From contig NC_058137.1 in NCBI RefSeq assembly GCF_011075055.1, forward strand, positions 15,733,463 to 15,797,462: a DNA stretch of 64,000 bases, in the 5' to 3' direction. The notes below the pieces were generated by a model. It had not been told where the DNA came from, did not search any database, and worked only from the letters and a program-made list of their open reading frames with translations. How positions within the stretch are numbered: position 1 is the stretch's first letter; each line of letters opens with the position of its first letter. A program made the translations under genes and the position numbers. This document shows positions 47,195-58,149 of the stretch, one piece after another. Source of the stretch: Mangifera indica (taxonomy: Eukaryota > Streptophyta > Magnoliopsida > Sapindales > Anacardiaceae).

Positions 47195-48763
47195 TGAATA
47201 AATCTTGTTAATGATTGGTTAAGTGAAACATATCAATTAGACATTAAGAACTTTTTAAACTACACTTCAAAAAAGGTAGGAGATCATGAAGTTCCATGTC
47301 CATGTGTAAAGTGTAACAACACTTACTCTAGAGGTCATAAAGTGATTGAAACTCATTTAACAGTTTATGGCATAATCCAAAATTATACATTTTGGTATCA
47401 TTATGGAGAAAGGTTAGGTGAATTTGAATGTGATAGTGAAGAAGATGAGATAGTAGAAACCGAAGGAGAGAAAGAGATTCATGGGATTATGAGGGACTTT
47501 TTTCCTAGTTTTAATACCTTTAACAAAAATGAAGTGAATTTTGGTGGCTCAAGCTATAATGTTCAAAAAGAGGATCCTAATGATAAAGGAAAGAAATTTT
47601 ATAGATTATTGAGAGATTTGGAGCAACCGTTATATAAGGGTTCTAAGATTTCAAAAGTGTCAACTATAATCAAACTTTTGCATATTAAGAGCCTTGGTCA
47701 TTGTAGTAATGAGTCATTCACCATGTTATTACAAATGTTAAAAGATGAATTACTTGCTGATGGTTCAACATTGCCAAATTCATATTATGAGACAAAAAAA
47801 ATTATTCAAAATCTCGGGCTCTATTACAAAAAGATTGATGCATGAGTTAATAATTGTATGTTATATTGGAAGAAAGATAAAGAGTCTAACTTTTATAGTA
47901 TATGTGGTGCTTCCAGATGGAAAAATGATAATGAAAGAATCAAAGTTGGAAGGAATGGCAAAAGAAAACCAATAAAAATATTACGATACTTCCTTTTAAA
48001 GTTAAGACTTCAAAGGTTGTTCATGTCTAATAAGATAGCATCTTTTATGAGATGACACCATGAAAAAGAGTAAATGATAGAGTAATAAGGTAGCCAATTG
48101 ATTCTTTACAATGGAAATCTTTTGATGAAATTCACAATGTTTTTGTTTCAGAGCCTTGTAATGTGAGACTTTAAAGATATTTAAATCAAGTGAAAGATCT
48201 TGAAGACTTCATTTTATCTAAAGATGCTAGCAAAAAGGCAAAAGTTTCACAAAATATTAGGGGGGATAATTGGAATAAGAAAAGCATTTTTTTTGAATTT
48301 CCATACTAGAGATCTTATGTTGCGACATAATTTGGATGTGATGCATATAGAGAAAAACATATGCGATAATGTGCTTGGAAAAATTATGAACATTAAAGGG
48401 AAGTCCAAAGATACTGTTAAAACTCATCTTGATTTGCAAGCGATGAATATTAGATCAGAGTTCCACCTAATAAAAAAAAGAGATAAATTTGTGTTGCCAA
48501 TTGCATCCTACACATTATCTTTAGAAGAAAAACATGTGTTTTGTGTGTTTTTGAAGAAATTAAAAGTTCCAGATAGGTTTTCATCTAACATTTCACATTG
48601 TGTTAATATTAAAGAAGATAAGATTTTAGGTTTGAAGTGTCATGATTGTCATGTTCTCTTACAACATCTATTTCCTCTTGTATTACGTGGTATTCTTCCT
48701 AAATCAGTGTATGAACCACTTTTTGAGTTGTCTTTATTTTTCAGAATTTTAGGGGATAGATGA
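47195..48763 (+). pseudogene. CACTA transposase remnant (transposase-associated domain plus partial tnp2)
   Basis: The first block (about 47195-47400) reads VNDWLSETYQLDIKNFLNY, then VPCPCVKCNN and FWYHYGERLG, the N-terminal transposase-associated domain with its Cys motif. 47342-47845 is open for 167 codons and includes LLHIKSLGHCSNESFTMLL and LPNSYYETKKII. After a TGA stop the frame continues VNNCMLYWKKDKE, then SFMRWHH. The tnp2 C-terminal half (48200-48763) reads LMLRHNLDVMHIEKNICDN, LDLQAMNIRSE, SNISHCVNIKEDKI, LKCHDCHVLLQHL. Between about 48165 and 48190 a large internal part of tnp2 (several hundred residues in relatives), including the early acidic catalytic region, is missing. It cannot encode an active transposase. 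Confidence 0.88.
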
Positions 48764-50153
48764 GTTAGAGCATATTGAATCTCAAATTCGCATAACCCTT
48801 TGTAAATTAGAAATGAACTTTCCCTCTTTTATTGTTAGTATTATGTTTAGTGACAGGTAAATATTGTTATAATAATAGAGATATTTATCACTGAAATTAC
48901 TATTTTTAACGATATGATTTATACCTCATTATTTATATTAACGATGAAACTTTTCTTTCCATCATTAATGCTTTTAGCAGTAGAGGGTATAAAGACTTGT
49001 GATCATGAGATTTTTCCTATCATTTCATAGTGGACCTTTCCAAGAATTGAAACTCTTAATCTAGAATCTAGATTGGATTTGACTCGGATTCAATTTGAAA
49101 AATCCTATGCCTTAAGAGTTCGTTTAACTTTTTTTTTTTGTAACCCATAGGCTCTCTATTGAATTGGTAGTGATTAGATTTGTGTTAGGATTCTAATTTG
49201 ACATCCATCCGGACATAGACTAAAAGAGGTCTTTAGCAAAACATCATGGCTACTCGATTAGTGGAGTTTCAACATATGACTTCTTAACCTTTCAGTGATA
49301 TGGTTATTGGTATGATTTAATCCTTTCGTCTTACAGTATCTCATCAAGGATGAGATATAATAAAGTGTCTCCTTTAGTGATCCTTAGGTTAAATAAATTG
49401 ACTTTTATCAACAATAAAAAAAAAAAAACATTGGATTGAGCATCAACTCAATCCCATTATGACCATAGATTTAATTGATCATTACCATCTATTAGAGCAC
49501 CTTAAATGAGATATTAGCTCTCATGTTTAAAAGTGATGAATCTTATATTGATCAACTATAACCTTTGTACAAATTTTAATATGGCTAATTACCACATTTC
49601 TAGCAATCTTCTACTCGGATTACATTGGACTGATATTAAACCATATGATCCTTACACAAGACAATTAGATGACCTTAAGTTTAAGGATCATATGTACCTC
49701 TGTTTATTAAAAGGATATATTCCATAGACACTAGAGCAACCATCCACATGGAATCCTTTTGGAGGGTCATTCTAGTAAGCACATCTATATCATGTACTTA
49801 TGTGTTACACCAAATTATTAACAAACAACTTTGAAACGTAAGAACTATTATCATCTTTCAATAAGGTTATTCAACACTATAATAAATGTATAGCTATTAC
49901 AATTGCCTTTAGTCATGGTAATATTAGAGTTACAAATGTTTTAAGAACAATCACCTATTGTGCACATAGGGTTCCCAAGATCAGGTGCTGAGCACTAATC
50001 CCCTTGTTATGGTTTAACTATTCTTAGGACATTTATCTGAGCATATATTAATATGCTTTATAGCCAAAAAATGCTACGATAAATTTTAAATTTAACCTTT
50101 AATAATGAACTTGTATCATTATGGGGATTGGTTCTAGGGAACAAATCCTAACA

Positions 50154-52100
50154 ATCTTCTGCTTGCATTATAGCCAATCATCCATGCAAACAACATCGGA
50201 TGACTATATATGCCTATCATTGCTTTGCTGCGACATAGCATTTATTTATACATTTTTTTTCATTCAGTTGTACAAAGGTTAACTTATATTTCTTCTTGTT
50301 AATTGTTATTCACAAGGTGAAATTATTTGTTTGGTACTAATATTACCAAATCAATGATGCTAAAAGTCAATTTTATGATCTAATATACCTTTTAAGTTCT
50401 TGTATTTAAATGCCCTATACTTGACTTTCAACGTAGAATTTGTGCAACAGTGTATGACTTCCCTTTTGAATTTATATTTATTATTTTCAGCCTAATTTGT
50501 CTTATGTCACTGATCCTTATTTAGTGACTTATGTTATCATAGTTTGCAATTGTTAATTGTTATTGACAAGGTGAAATTATCATAATTTGCAATTAGACCA
50601 TTTGGTGAGAACATAACTCTATTAAACATTTGTTTGGTTCTAATATTACTAAATCAATGATGCTAAAAGTCAATTTTACGATCTAATATACCTTTTAAGG
50701 TTTTGTATTTTAAATGCCTCATACTTAACTTTCACTGTAGAATTCGTTCAACATGTATATGACTTGCCCTTTTGAATTTATATTCATTAATTTTAGCCTA
50801 ATTTGTCTTATGTCACTAATCCTCATTTAGTGACTTTATCCTTCACGACCTTAGGAACTATCTATATTCCTTTTTAGAAATTCATGGATATTTCTTGATG
50901 TCATCCTACGATGTTTATTTAAATGTAGTTGATATTTCTAAAAAATTGATATATCAACTTTAAGTGTATATCATGATACGCATAAGCATTCTAATAATTG
51001 GTTCTAATAGAATTCTAATTATCTTTGTCTCTCAATTTATTTGTTCAATGGCACATAAATGTAAAAAAGGCATGTATTATAATGACAAAAGAGAATCCTT
51101 TCATATTCTTATTTGTTGAATCCTTTGACTTTCATTTGTTGTAAACACTCCAACTTAAATTCAATACTTTATATGATTTACAACATAGAATGGTTAAGAT
51201 ATAGACTACTTCGTTTAAGTTCTTATATGAAGGATTAGTCGATTATCTAATTCTCATGTTAGCTGTAAATATGTTATTTAATTCTGATATGTTTATCATC
51301 GTATAGATATACAATGTCAGAATTGTCATTGTACTCTCACTCACTTTTATATACAGATATCATATTCATTTTAAGAAAACCAAAAGATTTTATGGTTTTA
51401 TTTGTATGAATATATCTAAATTTTGATGTTTATATGAGTTATTAAATAGAACATATCAACTTGCATACCTGACCAATTTATATTTGAGGTTAAAAACATT
51501 GGTTGTGATATAGCCACAACCATTCTAGGTTTTAGCCACTAGAGCTATTCTTGACAATTAGTTGGCAAGCTTTTAATGGTATATAACAACTATGAGTGCA
51601 TTTAGATTTTAGCGTTACTCGTAGGTCTCATATTTCAATATCATAAATGACTAGTGCGTTTATCAAGAGATATGAGAATTTTAGTTTTTATAAACTCATA
51701 ACACATCATCATTCCTGCTTGATTCTGTATACATAAGCTAATTACCTATTTTCTTTTTAGGAAGTGAGTAATCTCCATTGTGATGCTCAACCATTTTTCG
51801 ATAGTACATCATATATTTTATGTCTATCTTTCTTATGAGCTAGGACCTAGTTAAGTTCTATTATCCTCCTATTTGATCTTTTAAAAAATAATGTCTAAAA
51901 TAATCTTACAAACATATTTTAAAACTTGTTCTGTACTAAAAGGGTAATATTCTTGAATTTATGAGACGATCGACACCTTATTTAATTGTGTAAACTTGGT
52001 TGCTATTGATGTATCTCCATGAATGTTTATATGGCATACTATAGATATCCCTGGATAGAGTCACATGGGAATTATATTCATCGGTGATAAGGTATGTAAC
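50154..52100. other. Internal remnant or spacer right of LTR alpha 6
   Basis: Immediately right of 50153 the minus strand gives the end of a copia pol, then sequence I cannot assign. Contains a long imperfect direct repeat (listed separately). No other gene recognised. Confidence 0.4.
50326..50835. repeat. Imperfect direct repeat, about 205 bp, offset about 303 bp
   Basis: Copy 1 (about 50326-50530) and copy 2 (about 50629-50835) share ttgtttggt(a/t)ctaatatta, gatgctaaaagtcaatttta, cttttgaatttata and cctaatttgtcttatgtcac. A shorter shared piece (gttaattgttatt-acaaggtgaaatta) occurs before each with a different spacing. Confidence 0.85.
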
Positions 52101-52199
52101 TGTTAATTGATCAATTGATTGATTAATTCAAATATGTTTAATTATATATTTGAATAAATAGGATGATGTTACTTTCTCGCTCTGACTGTCACTAATTGA

Positions 52200-54390
52200 G
52201 AAGGTTACATGAAAGTATGTTAAAATCGTTACCTATACAAGTATATCGGATCCCTAGTCATCCTCATCCTTCTCGATGTCTTCCTCGATAAGAGATGGAC
52301 CTTCTCCCACTATGCCACTTATGGATATTCAAGCCTTATCCTTAAGACACTGGTAGATGTTTAGGCCCCAATTATTGAGCAAACTATTTGTCTAGTCATT
52401 GATACCCCAACCATCGAGTGCACTACTTTTCATGGTGTTTAGGCTTAAACACCCTGAGTATGAGTGTAGATCTACTACATTACCTATTTAATCCCTTTTT
52501 GATGCTACATTGGCCTATTGAGGCAATATGATATTGGGTGAGATGTTTATCTTATAAGACCAAATGTCTTCTCAGATGTCTTATTTGAAGGATTAGATGA
52601 GTTATTTAAGGGACATCGTGATGGGTATTAGACCAGATATAGTTGATCAAGTGAAAAAGTCACCTCTTCTTTATTCGTTATATAAAATTTATTTACCTGT
52701 TTGTCTAACATGTATATTTGCTTTGTACAGGATAGTTAGGATGGTGTTAGGAGGCCCTTACCTATAGGCCATGTGATTCCATCACCTATCACAACTGAGG
52801 TGAGTATTGATTTCTTACCATATTTTATATGAAATGTTATTTAACAATTTATTATTAATATTCATATAAGATATTGGCCATAAAGTAGTATTGGTTGAAA
52901 ATTCTCCACGTACACTATCCCAGATCATGGAGGTGGGTAGGTTGTTGTTATTCAATCAATTGAATCTAGTTAATTCTAACAGCGTAGTCAATTGTTTATG
53001 TTGTCTTTTTAGGATGAACGAGTAAAAGAGTTATTGACATTAGCTCATAAAGGGACGAGTTACTAGATGTTATGTCATACGGAGATCAAGATAAGGTATA
53101 TCTATAATTAAATGTATATGTACTTTTATATATTGATCATTAATAACATTAAATTACTTCCCCAGTCCATCCTAATGGTATAGAGAATTGACCTGATATC
53201 ACAAGAGGATTCCCCTACCAAACCTCATTTTTCTTACATCGAGAAGGTAACATTAACCAATTTCATCAAATTTGTTAATTAAAATGAATTATTAAATTAA
53301 AAAATTATTTTTATTTTGTTCAGTTGGTATAGGCAACTCATGGAAGGGTTATTTGAAAGGGCCACTTCATACACAACAAACACAAATCTGCTTAAACTAA
53401 GAGCAAAATGATAATTTTAGACTATTCCTTCCTTAATTATAATATATGAGGCAACATTCTAGACATGGTACAAATAAGGTTAGACCATTAAACGACTATG
53501 AGGTCTATTATGTAGAAGTGATATCCAAATCCACCTTTTTGGCATATTATTATGGAGCTACGTAAGTGGTTGACTAATGATATAAGTGTTTTATATCCAT
53601 TGACTTTGTTTAAATGTTTTATATATTCATGAAAACATAAAATAATTCATGTTTTGCATCCAATTCATGTTTTCTTGTTGATTATCAACATGTAGATTCA
53701 TTCCTAACACTATTGCATTGATGCCAGCATGAGCAGCAGGCTGTCATCCCACAAAGTTGGTCAACAACCTATACCTTCTTCGTGGGCACATTGGTAAGGC
53801 TTATGACAATTAGACTATAAGTGGTCAAAGCTCTTCATGAAGATGGTTGAGGTAGATTATATGTCAAGAATTTTTTATAAACCATGGGGGATAGTAGATT
53901 GGATATTATATGTGCATGTTTCTATCATAATTTATGTATATATAGTATGTGTGTCTAAGTGGGTAATTTTTCAATGTTTGCAACTTTTTATACTTGTAAT
54001 TTTTAACTATGCCTATTGGGTTGTAGGAGCCTCTATCTACACGAGTGAAAGATAACTGTATATGACTTTTAAAGTAATTTTACAGGCAACCTAGAGGAAC
54101 TTGCTAGTCGGATGTGTCCATACACCGTCTTCATCCCTTCATTATTGGTGGCCATAAGTTATTATACAACTGTAGGTCGTATATCATAACTGGATCCCTT
54201 AGGATTATGCCAAATGACTGGTGTCCCCCAACAGTGTGCAGGATTAGGTGATTGCGGTGTTTTTATATTACATTTCATTCAATGTTTAACGCTTAAGTGA
54301 AGTTTGAATTTCCCTTGCAAGTCCTCCGCCTCAATGTGTAAACATTTGGCCTTAGAGTTGTATTTCCATTGTATCGAATAGATCACAGAT
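52200..54390 (+). pseudogene. Transposon-type gene remnant with Ulp1 cysteine-protease domain
   Basis: At 54223-54297 the frame reads VPQQCAGLGDCGVFILHF then IQCL, the Ulp1 (C48) active-site block: the catalytic Gln of the oxyanion hole and Cys in GDCGVF. After a frameshift MCKHLALELYFH (about 54335-54370) matches the family C-terminus. Upstream, 53990-54060 reads NYAYWVVGASIY then LYMTF where relatives have HWVL...D; the catalytic His appears as Tyr. Between 52.2 and 53.4 kb several donor-like sites (ctgag|gtgagt, agaag|gtaaca, ataag|gtatgt) separate short open blocks, suggesting a multi-exon gene. Plant Ulp1 domains of this sort are common in Mutator- and CACTA-derived genes. The host transposon type is not shown here. 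Confidence 0.6.
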
Positions 54391-54694
54391 ACACATGTTT
54401 TATATATTTAGAATTGTTATGTATATATTTTATATACAATAGTTTATTAGTTATGCATATGATTTGATGTTTTATCTGTTACATGAGATGTATGTTAAAT
54501 CAAACATATTTGTTTTATCTTTATATTAATAACTGATTAATAGATGTTTGAAATATAAATAATACTAATAAAAAATTCTAATGATTACATCTCATTTCAA
54601 CAATTATATAAATAAAATATAATTCAAATGTAATAACTGATTAAACGATCTGAAACATAAATAATATTGATATAAGATTCTTGTCATACATTAA
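54391..54694. other. AT-rich spacer
   Basis: Low-complexity AT-rich sequence with repeated words (taataactgatta, tctgaaacataaataata) near 54520-54665. No gene. Confidence 0.5.
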
Positions 54695-54736
54695 TGTTTT
54701 ACTGATGATAAAACTTATGTTAACATGTCCAAAGTG

Positions 54737-55169
54737 GGCCAAAGGACTATTTCCCACCTAAATTATGTTGTAATCTCAACCTTTCACCCGTTAACTATGA
54801 AAATCCCATTTACCCACCTATAGGTTATTAAAATTAATAGTTTAAAGGGTAAAATCATTATTTTGTCTATAATATTCAAAATAAATTAAAATTTAATCTA
54901 GTTTTCCCCTCTAACTCCTAAAAACTAACCATTTCCCCCTAGACCAAGTTTTAGATCGTTTTAATTTATTTGGTGCCGAGGATTGAAAGCTAAACCCTAT
55001 AAGGGGGAAATGGTTAGTTTTTAGGGGTTAGGGGAAAAGAGATAAAATTTTAAAGGGTTACGGTTCTGTTAATTTTAACTGTTTATGAGTGGGTAAATGA
55101 GATTTTCAAAGTTAACAGAGGGAACTTTGAGATAATAGTATACTTTGAGTGGGAAATAGTCTTTTGGCC
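54737..55169. mobile_element. Mutator-type MITE with 10-bp target duplication
   Basis: 433 bp, flanked by gtccaaagtg at 54727-54736 and 55170-55179. Terminal inverted repeats are ggccaaaggactatttccca and ggccaaaagactatttccca, extending imperfectly inward for most of the element (aaactaaccatttcccc near the centre pairs with ggggaaatggttagttttt). A 9-11-bp duplication with long inverted ends is the mark of Mutator-like elements. No coding capacity. Confidence 0.9.
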
Positions 55170-55429
55170 GTCCAAAGTGTGAAATTTGCAAATCAATCTA
55201 AAGCAAGAAAATATTAGTCATATCTTTCTTGTGACCAAGCTGTGCGTTAACCATTCAATGTTTTGAAAATAAAAATTACTTGAAAAGAGTAAAAGTCTAG
55301 CATAACATCCCATCCATGACATCAGAGTTGTTCATGCCACATGTAAATCACCTAACCTTGCCAAGTATAAAGTTGTCCAGCCATATCATTAAAAAATTTA
55401 TCCTTGCACCATGTGTCTAGGCTATCTTT

Positions 55430-55505
55430 AAATGTCCTAACTATGACACTTAAAAAGTGTCCTAGCTATGACATTTAAAAAATGTCCTAGTTGTGACACT
55501 TTTTC
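55430..55505. repeat. 25-bp tandem repeat, 3 units, in SIRE S2 LTR
   Basis: Three units of the form a(a/g)tgtccta(a/g)(c/t)(t/g)atgaca(c/t)tt plus an A run, at about 55430, 55456 and 55482. Confidence 0.8.
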
Positions 55506-56799
55506 TTTATGCATTGTTGTCAAGTGTCTATGCAAGTGTGTTCAAGCCATCTACATTGTTACCACATCTCTAAGCCATTAAAAGTGTCTCAACAATGAGA
55601 TTTTCCTTTCCTGCCACGCCACGCTATGTGTCCAAGTCATATGTATTGGTGCTACTCACTTAGCTTGCCATGTGTCTAACTGTGATTGCTTGCTACCTTA
55701 AGAACTCATCCCACCCATGCCAAATGTGTTCCAATCGTGATGATTAGAAATTGTTCCAACCATGACACAAAATTCTAGTCTAAGTGTGACGTGTAAATTC
55801 GTTATTGCCATGCAGTTTCTAAAACCCTTTCAGCCATGGCACATAATTCAATCCAATTGTAACATGTGTAAAATCCTCCCAAACATACAGTTTTTCAAAA
55901 CCTTCCAAATGTGCTACACTTTAGTCTAACCATGCACCTTTTAAAATCAAACTCATGCTTCAACCGTGCACAAGCCAGAATGTATATGTTCAAGCTTCTA
56001 GATTTTTTTTTTACTAAACATAGAAATAAAACAAGTCACTTATTTTGAGTACATTTAAAGTTATCCGTTGCAACTCTGATCGAGGCTTTCTTTGCTGAAT
56101 TTTTTAGTTGGCTTTCAACGATAACTTAATTCCAACGGAATGTAACATAGCTCTATAAATTAAGCTTGGATTGAATAGCAAAAGGTTAGACATATTTACA
56201 TGCGAAAAAGAAAAACCTAAAAGATTCTATTTCCTTGTAACTCTCACCATGTTTTCATTTTATTCACTTAGAGTCCTAGTGCACTTATCTTGTATTCATA
56301 GCCTTATAGAGACATTCAATACTTTAATATCTTTGTAATCAAACCTCTTGGGTGTAATCTCACATCAACTAGTATAGTGGGCATAACTTTGTGTATAAAA
56401 TTTTCAAGAGATAGTGGAACTCCAATGTAGTTTGCTTAGAGAAGTAGATGGCGAAGGCTTGTAAACCACTCTAAAATTGAGCTTTTATAAACTTAAATCT
56501 TTAATTCTTATCGATTGTTTATTGATTTGCTTAAGTTTTTTAGCATTTATTACTCTATTATTATTATTTATTGTTGCAGTGCTCTATAGATTTGAGCTCT
56601 GATATTTATTACTACTTTGCTATTTATTGTTGTTCTGCATAATCATAATTGTTAAGAAAGAATTTTTTTTAGAACCTATTCAACCCTCTTCTAAGTATAT
56701 ATTAGCTATTACAAAAGTGTTTAACAATTAATACCAAAGCTTGAACTTTAATTTTATTAAAATCTAACGGTTTTAAGAGTAAACGATCTTTTTTTCTTA

Positions 56800-58140
56800 A
56801 TGACTAATACACCTACTTCTAATTTCATTGAAAGGCAATGCACTACGAAGCCTTCATTGTTTTGTACAACAAATTATACTTAATGGAATATTAGAATGGG
56901 TTTTCATGTTAGGTATATTAACTTTAAATTTTGAAGAATTATTGAACATGATGATTTAGTGCCAATAGACCTTAAAACCAATGAATCGAAAAAATAAATC
57001 AATTTTAATGATAAGGGTGAAAAAATGATGAGCTTAAATGCTAAAACTATTAACATTTTGTTTTATGCTCTTGATGGTACAAAATTTAATAAGGTATAGA
57101 CTTGTGAGTCTGTTAAAGAAGTTTGGATCATACTATAAACCACAAATGAAGGAATAAACCAAGTTAAAGAATCAAAGATCGAGCTTCTCTTATAGAAATA
57201 TAAGTTATTTGAAATAAAGTCTAAAGAGAACATAATTGACATGTACAAATGGTTTTTAAACTTAGCGAACGATCTCAAAGAGCTCAAAAAGAGATTTGAG
57301 ACATTTGAATTGGTAAAGAAGATTTTGAGATCATTACCAGTTTCATGGACTATGAAGGTAACGACTATTAAGGAGTCCAAGAATTTTAGTAAGATGGGAA
57401 TGGATGAGCCCATAGAAAGTCTTCTTACCTATAAAATGATGAGAAAACCAAAGGAAGAAAAAGTTAAGCTAAAAAAGATATTGTATTGAAAGTTATGGAT
57501 GAAAAGGAAGAGGATGGAAATTCTTCTATGGATGAAGATGATATGAGCCTTTTGGCTAGAAAGTTTAACAAATTTTTATCAAGATCAAAGAGGAAAAAAG
57601 GAAAGGGGTTTGTTTGACTAAAAGGAACAAAAGAGGATGGTGAAAAAAGCAACAATGAGATAATCTATTATGAATACAAGAAATTGGGTCATATTCAACA
57701 AGATTATCCTTTGACAAAGAAGAAGAAGGATAAAAAAAAAAAAGAGATTGAAGAAGAAAGTGCTTATCGTCACTTGGAGTGAAAATGACAACTCAAGTGA
57801 TGAAAATGAGTCAAAGGAAGAAAAGGTTAACCTATATTTCATGGCAAACAGTGATTTAGAGGATTAGGTCAATTATTTAAACTCATACTCTTTGCATGAA
57901 TTACAAGATACATTTGAAAACTTGATAGATGAGTATGAAAACATGGAAGCAAAATATAAAACATTAAAGAAACAATTAATTTGCATTAAAAAGGAACATG
58001 ATATACCCCAACAAGATCATAATAAGTTGGCTAAGAAATACGATGTTGTTAGAAATGAAAAGGATTATGCCTCAAAGAATTAACATGCATGAAAGAGGAA
58101 TATAAAGAATTAAAGAAAAATGTAAAGAAATGGTCTTAAT
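56800..58140 (+). pseudogene. SIRE-type gag remnant (S2)
   Basis: Starts MTNTPTSNFIERQC at an ATG (56800). Blocks: KMMSLNAKTINILFYALDG; 57241-57489 open for 82 codons (MYKWFLNLANDLKELKKRF, LVKKILRSLPVSW); 57892-58083 open for 63 codons and predicted coiled coil (LQDTFENLIDEYENMEAKYK). The Lys/Glu-rich middle and coiled-coil end are usual for SIRE gag. Interrupted by stops and shifts. Confidence 0.85.
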
Positions 58141-58149
58141 AAGGAAGGA

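Larger units (their letters stand above)
45740..49032 (+). mobile_element. CACTA (En/Spm) DNA transposon with target duplication gac
   Basis: Left end cactacaaaaaaaaaatgg at 45740; right end ...catagtg at 49032, whose complement is cactatgaaatg. The 3-bp duplication gac flanks both ends (45737-45739, 49033-49035), the size expected for CACTA elements. The uninterrupted LTR copy at 20.7 kb supplies the empty site. Subterminal motifs such as atcgtta / tgtcgttata recur in both ends. Inside is a broken transposase (47.2-48.8 kb). Length 3293 bp, shorter than usual autonomous elements. Confidence 0.85.
45061..50153 (-). mobile_element. Reversed copia LTR (alpha copy 6), split by a CACTA element
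   Basis: The LTR starts on the minus strand at 50153 (TGTTAGGATTTG), preceded by a degenerate polypurine tract and the pol end DDWL. Its first part runs to 49036 and the second from 45736 down to about 45060. The part next to 49035 and the part next to 45739 join into a continuous match with 20685-20730 of the copy at 20.2-21.6 kb (gaaagg-acttagggttagaaaatatatttta). Distal blocks near 45290 match tttgagcatgacttttgacc at 21239. Net LTR length is about 1.8 kb. Confidence 0.8.

Noticed and set aside
57063..57413. 116-codon minus-strand frame
   Set aside because: Antisense to SIRE S2 gag.
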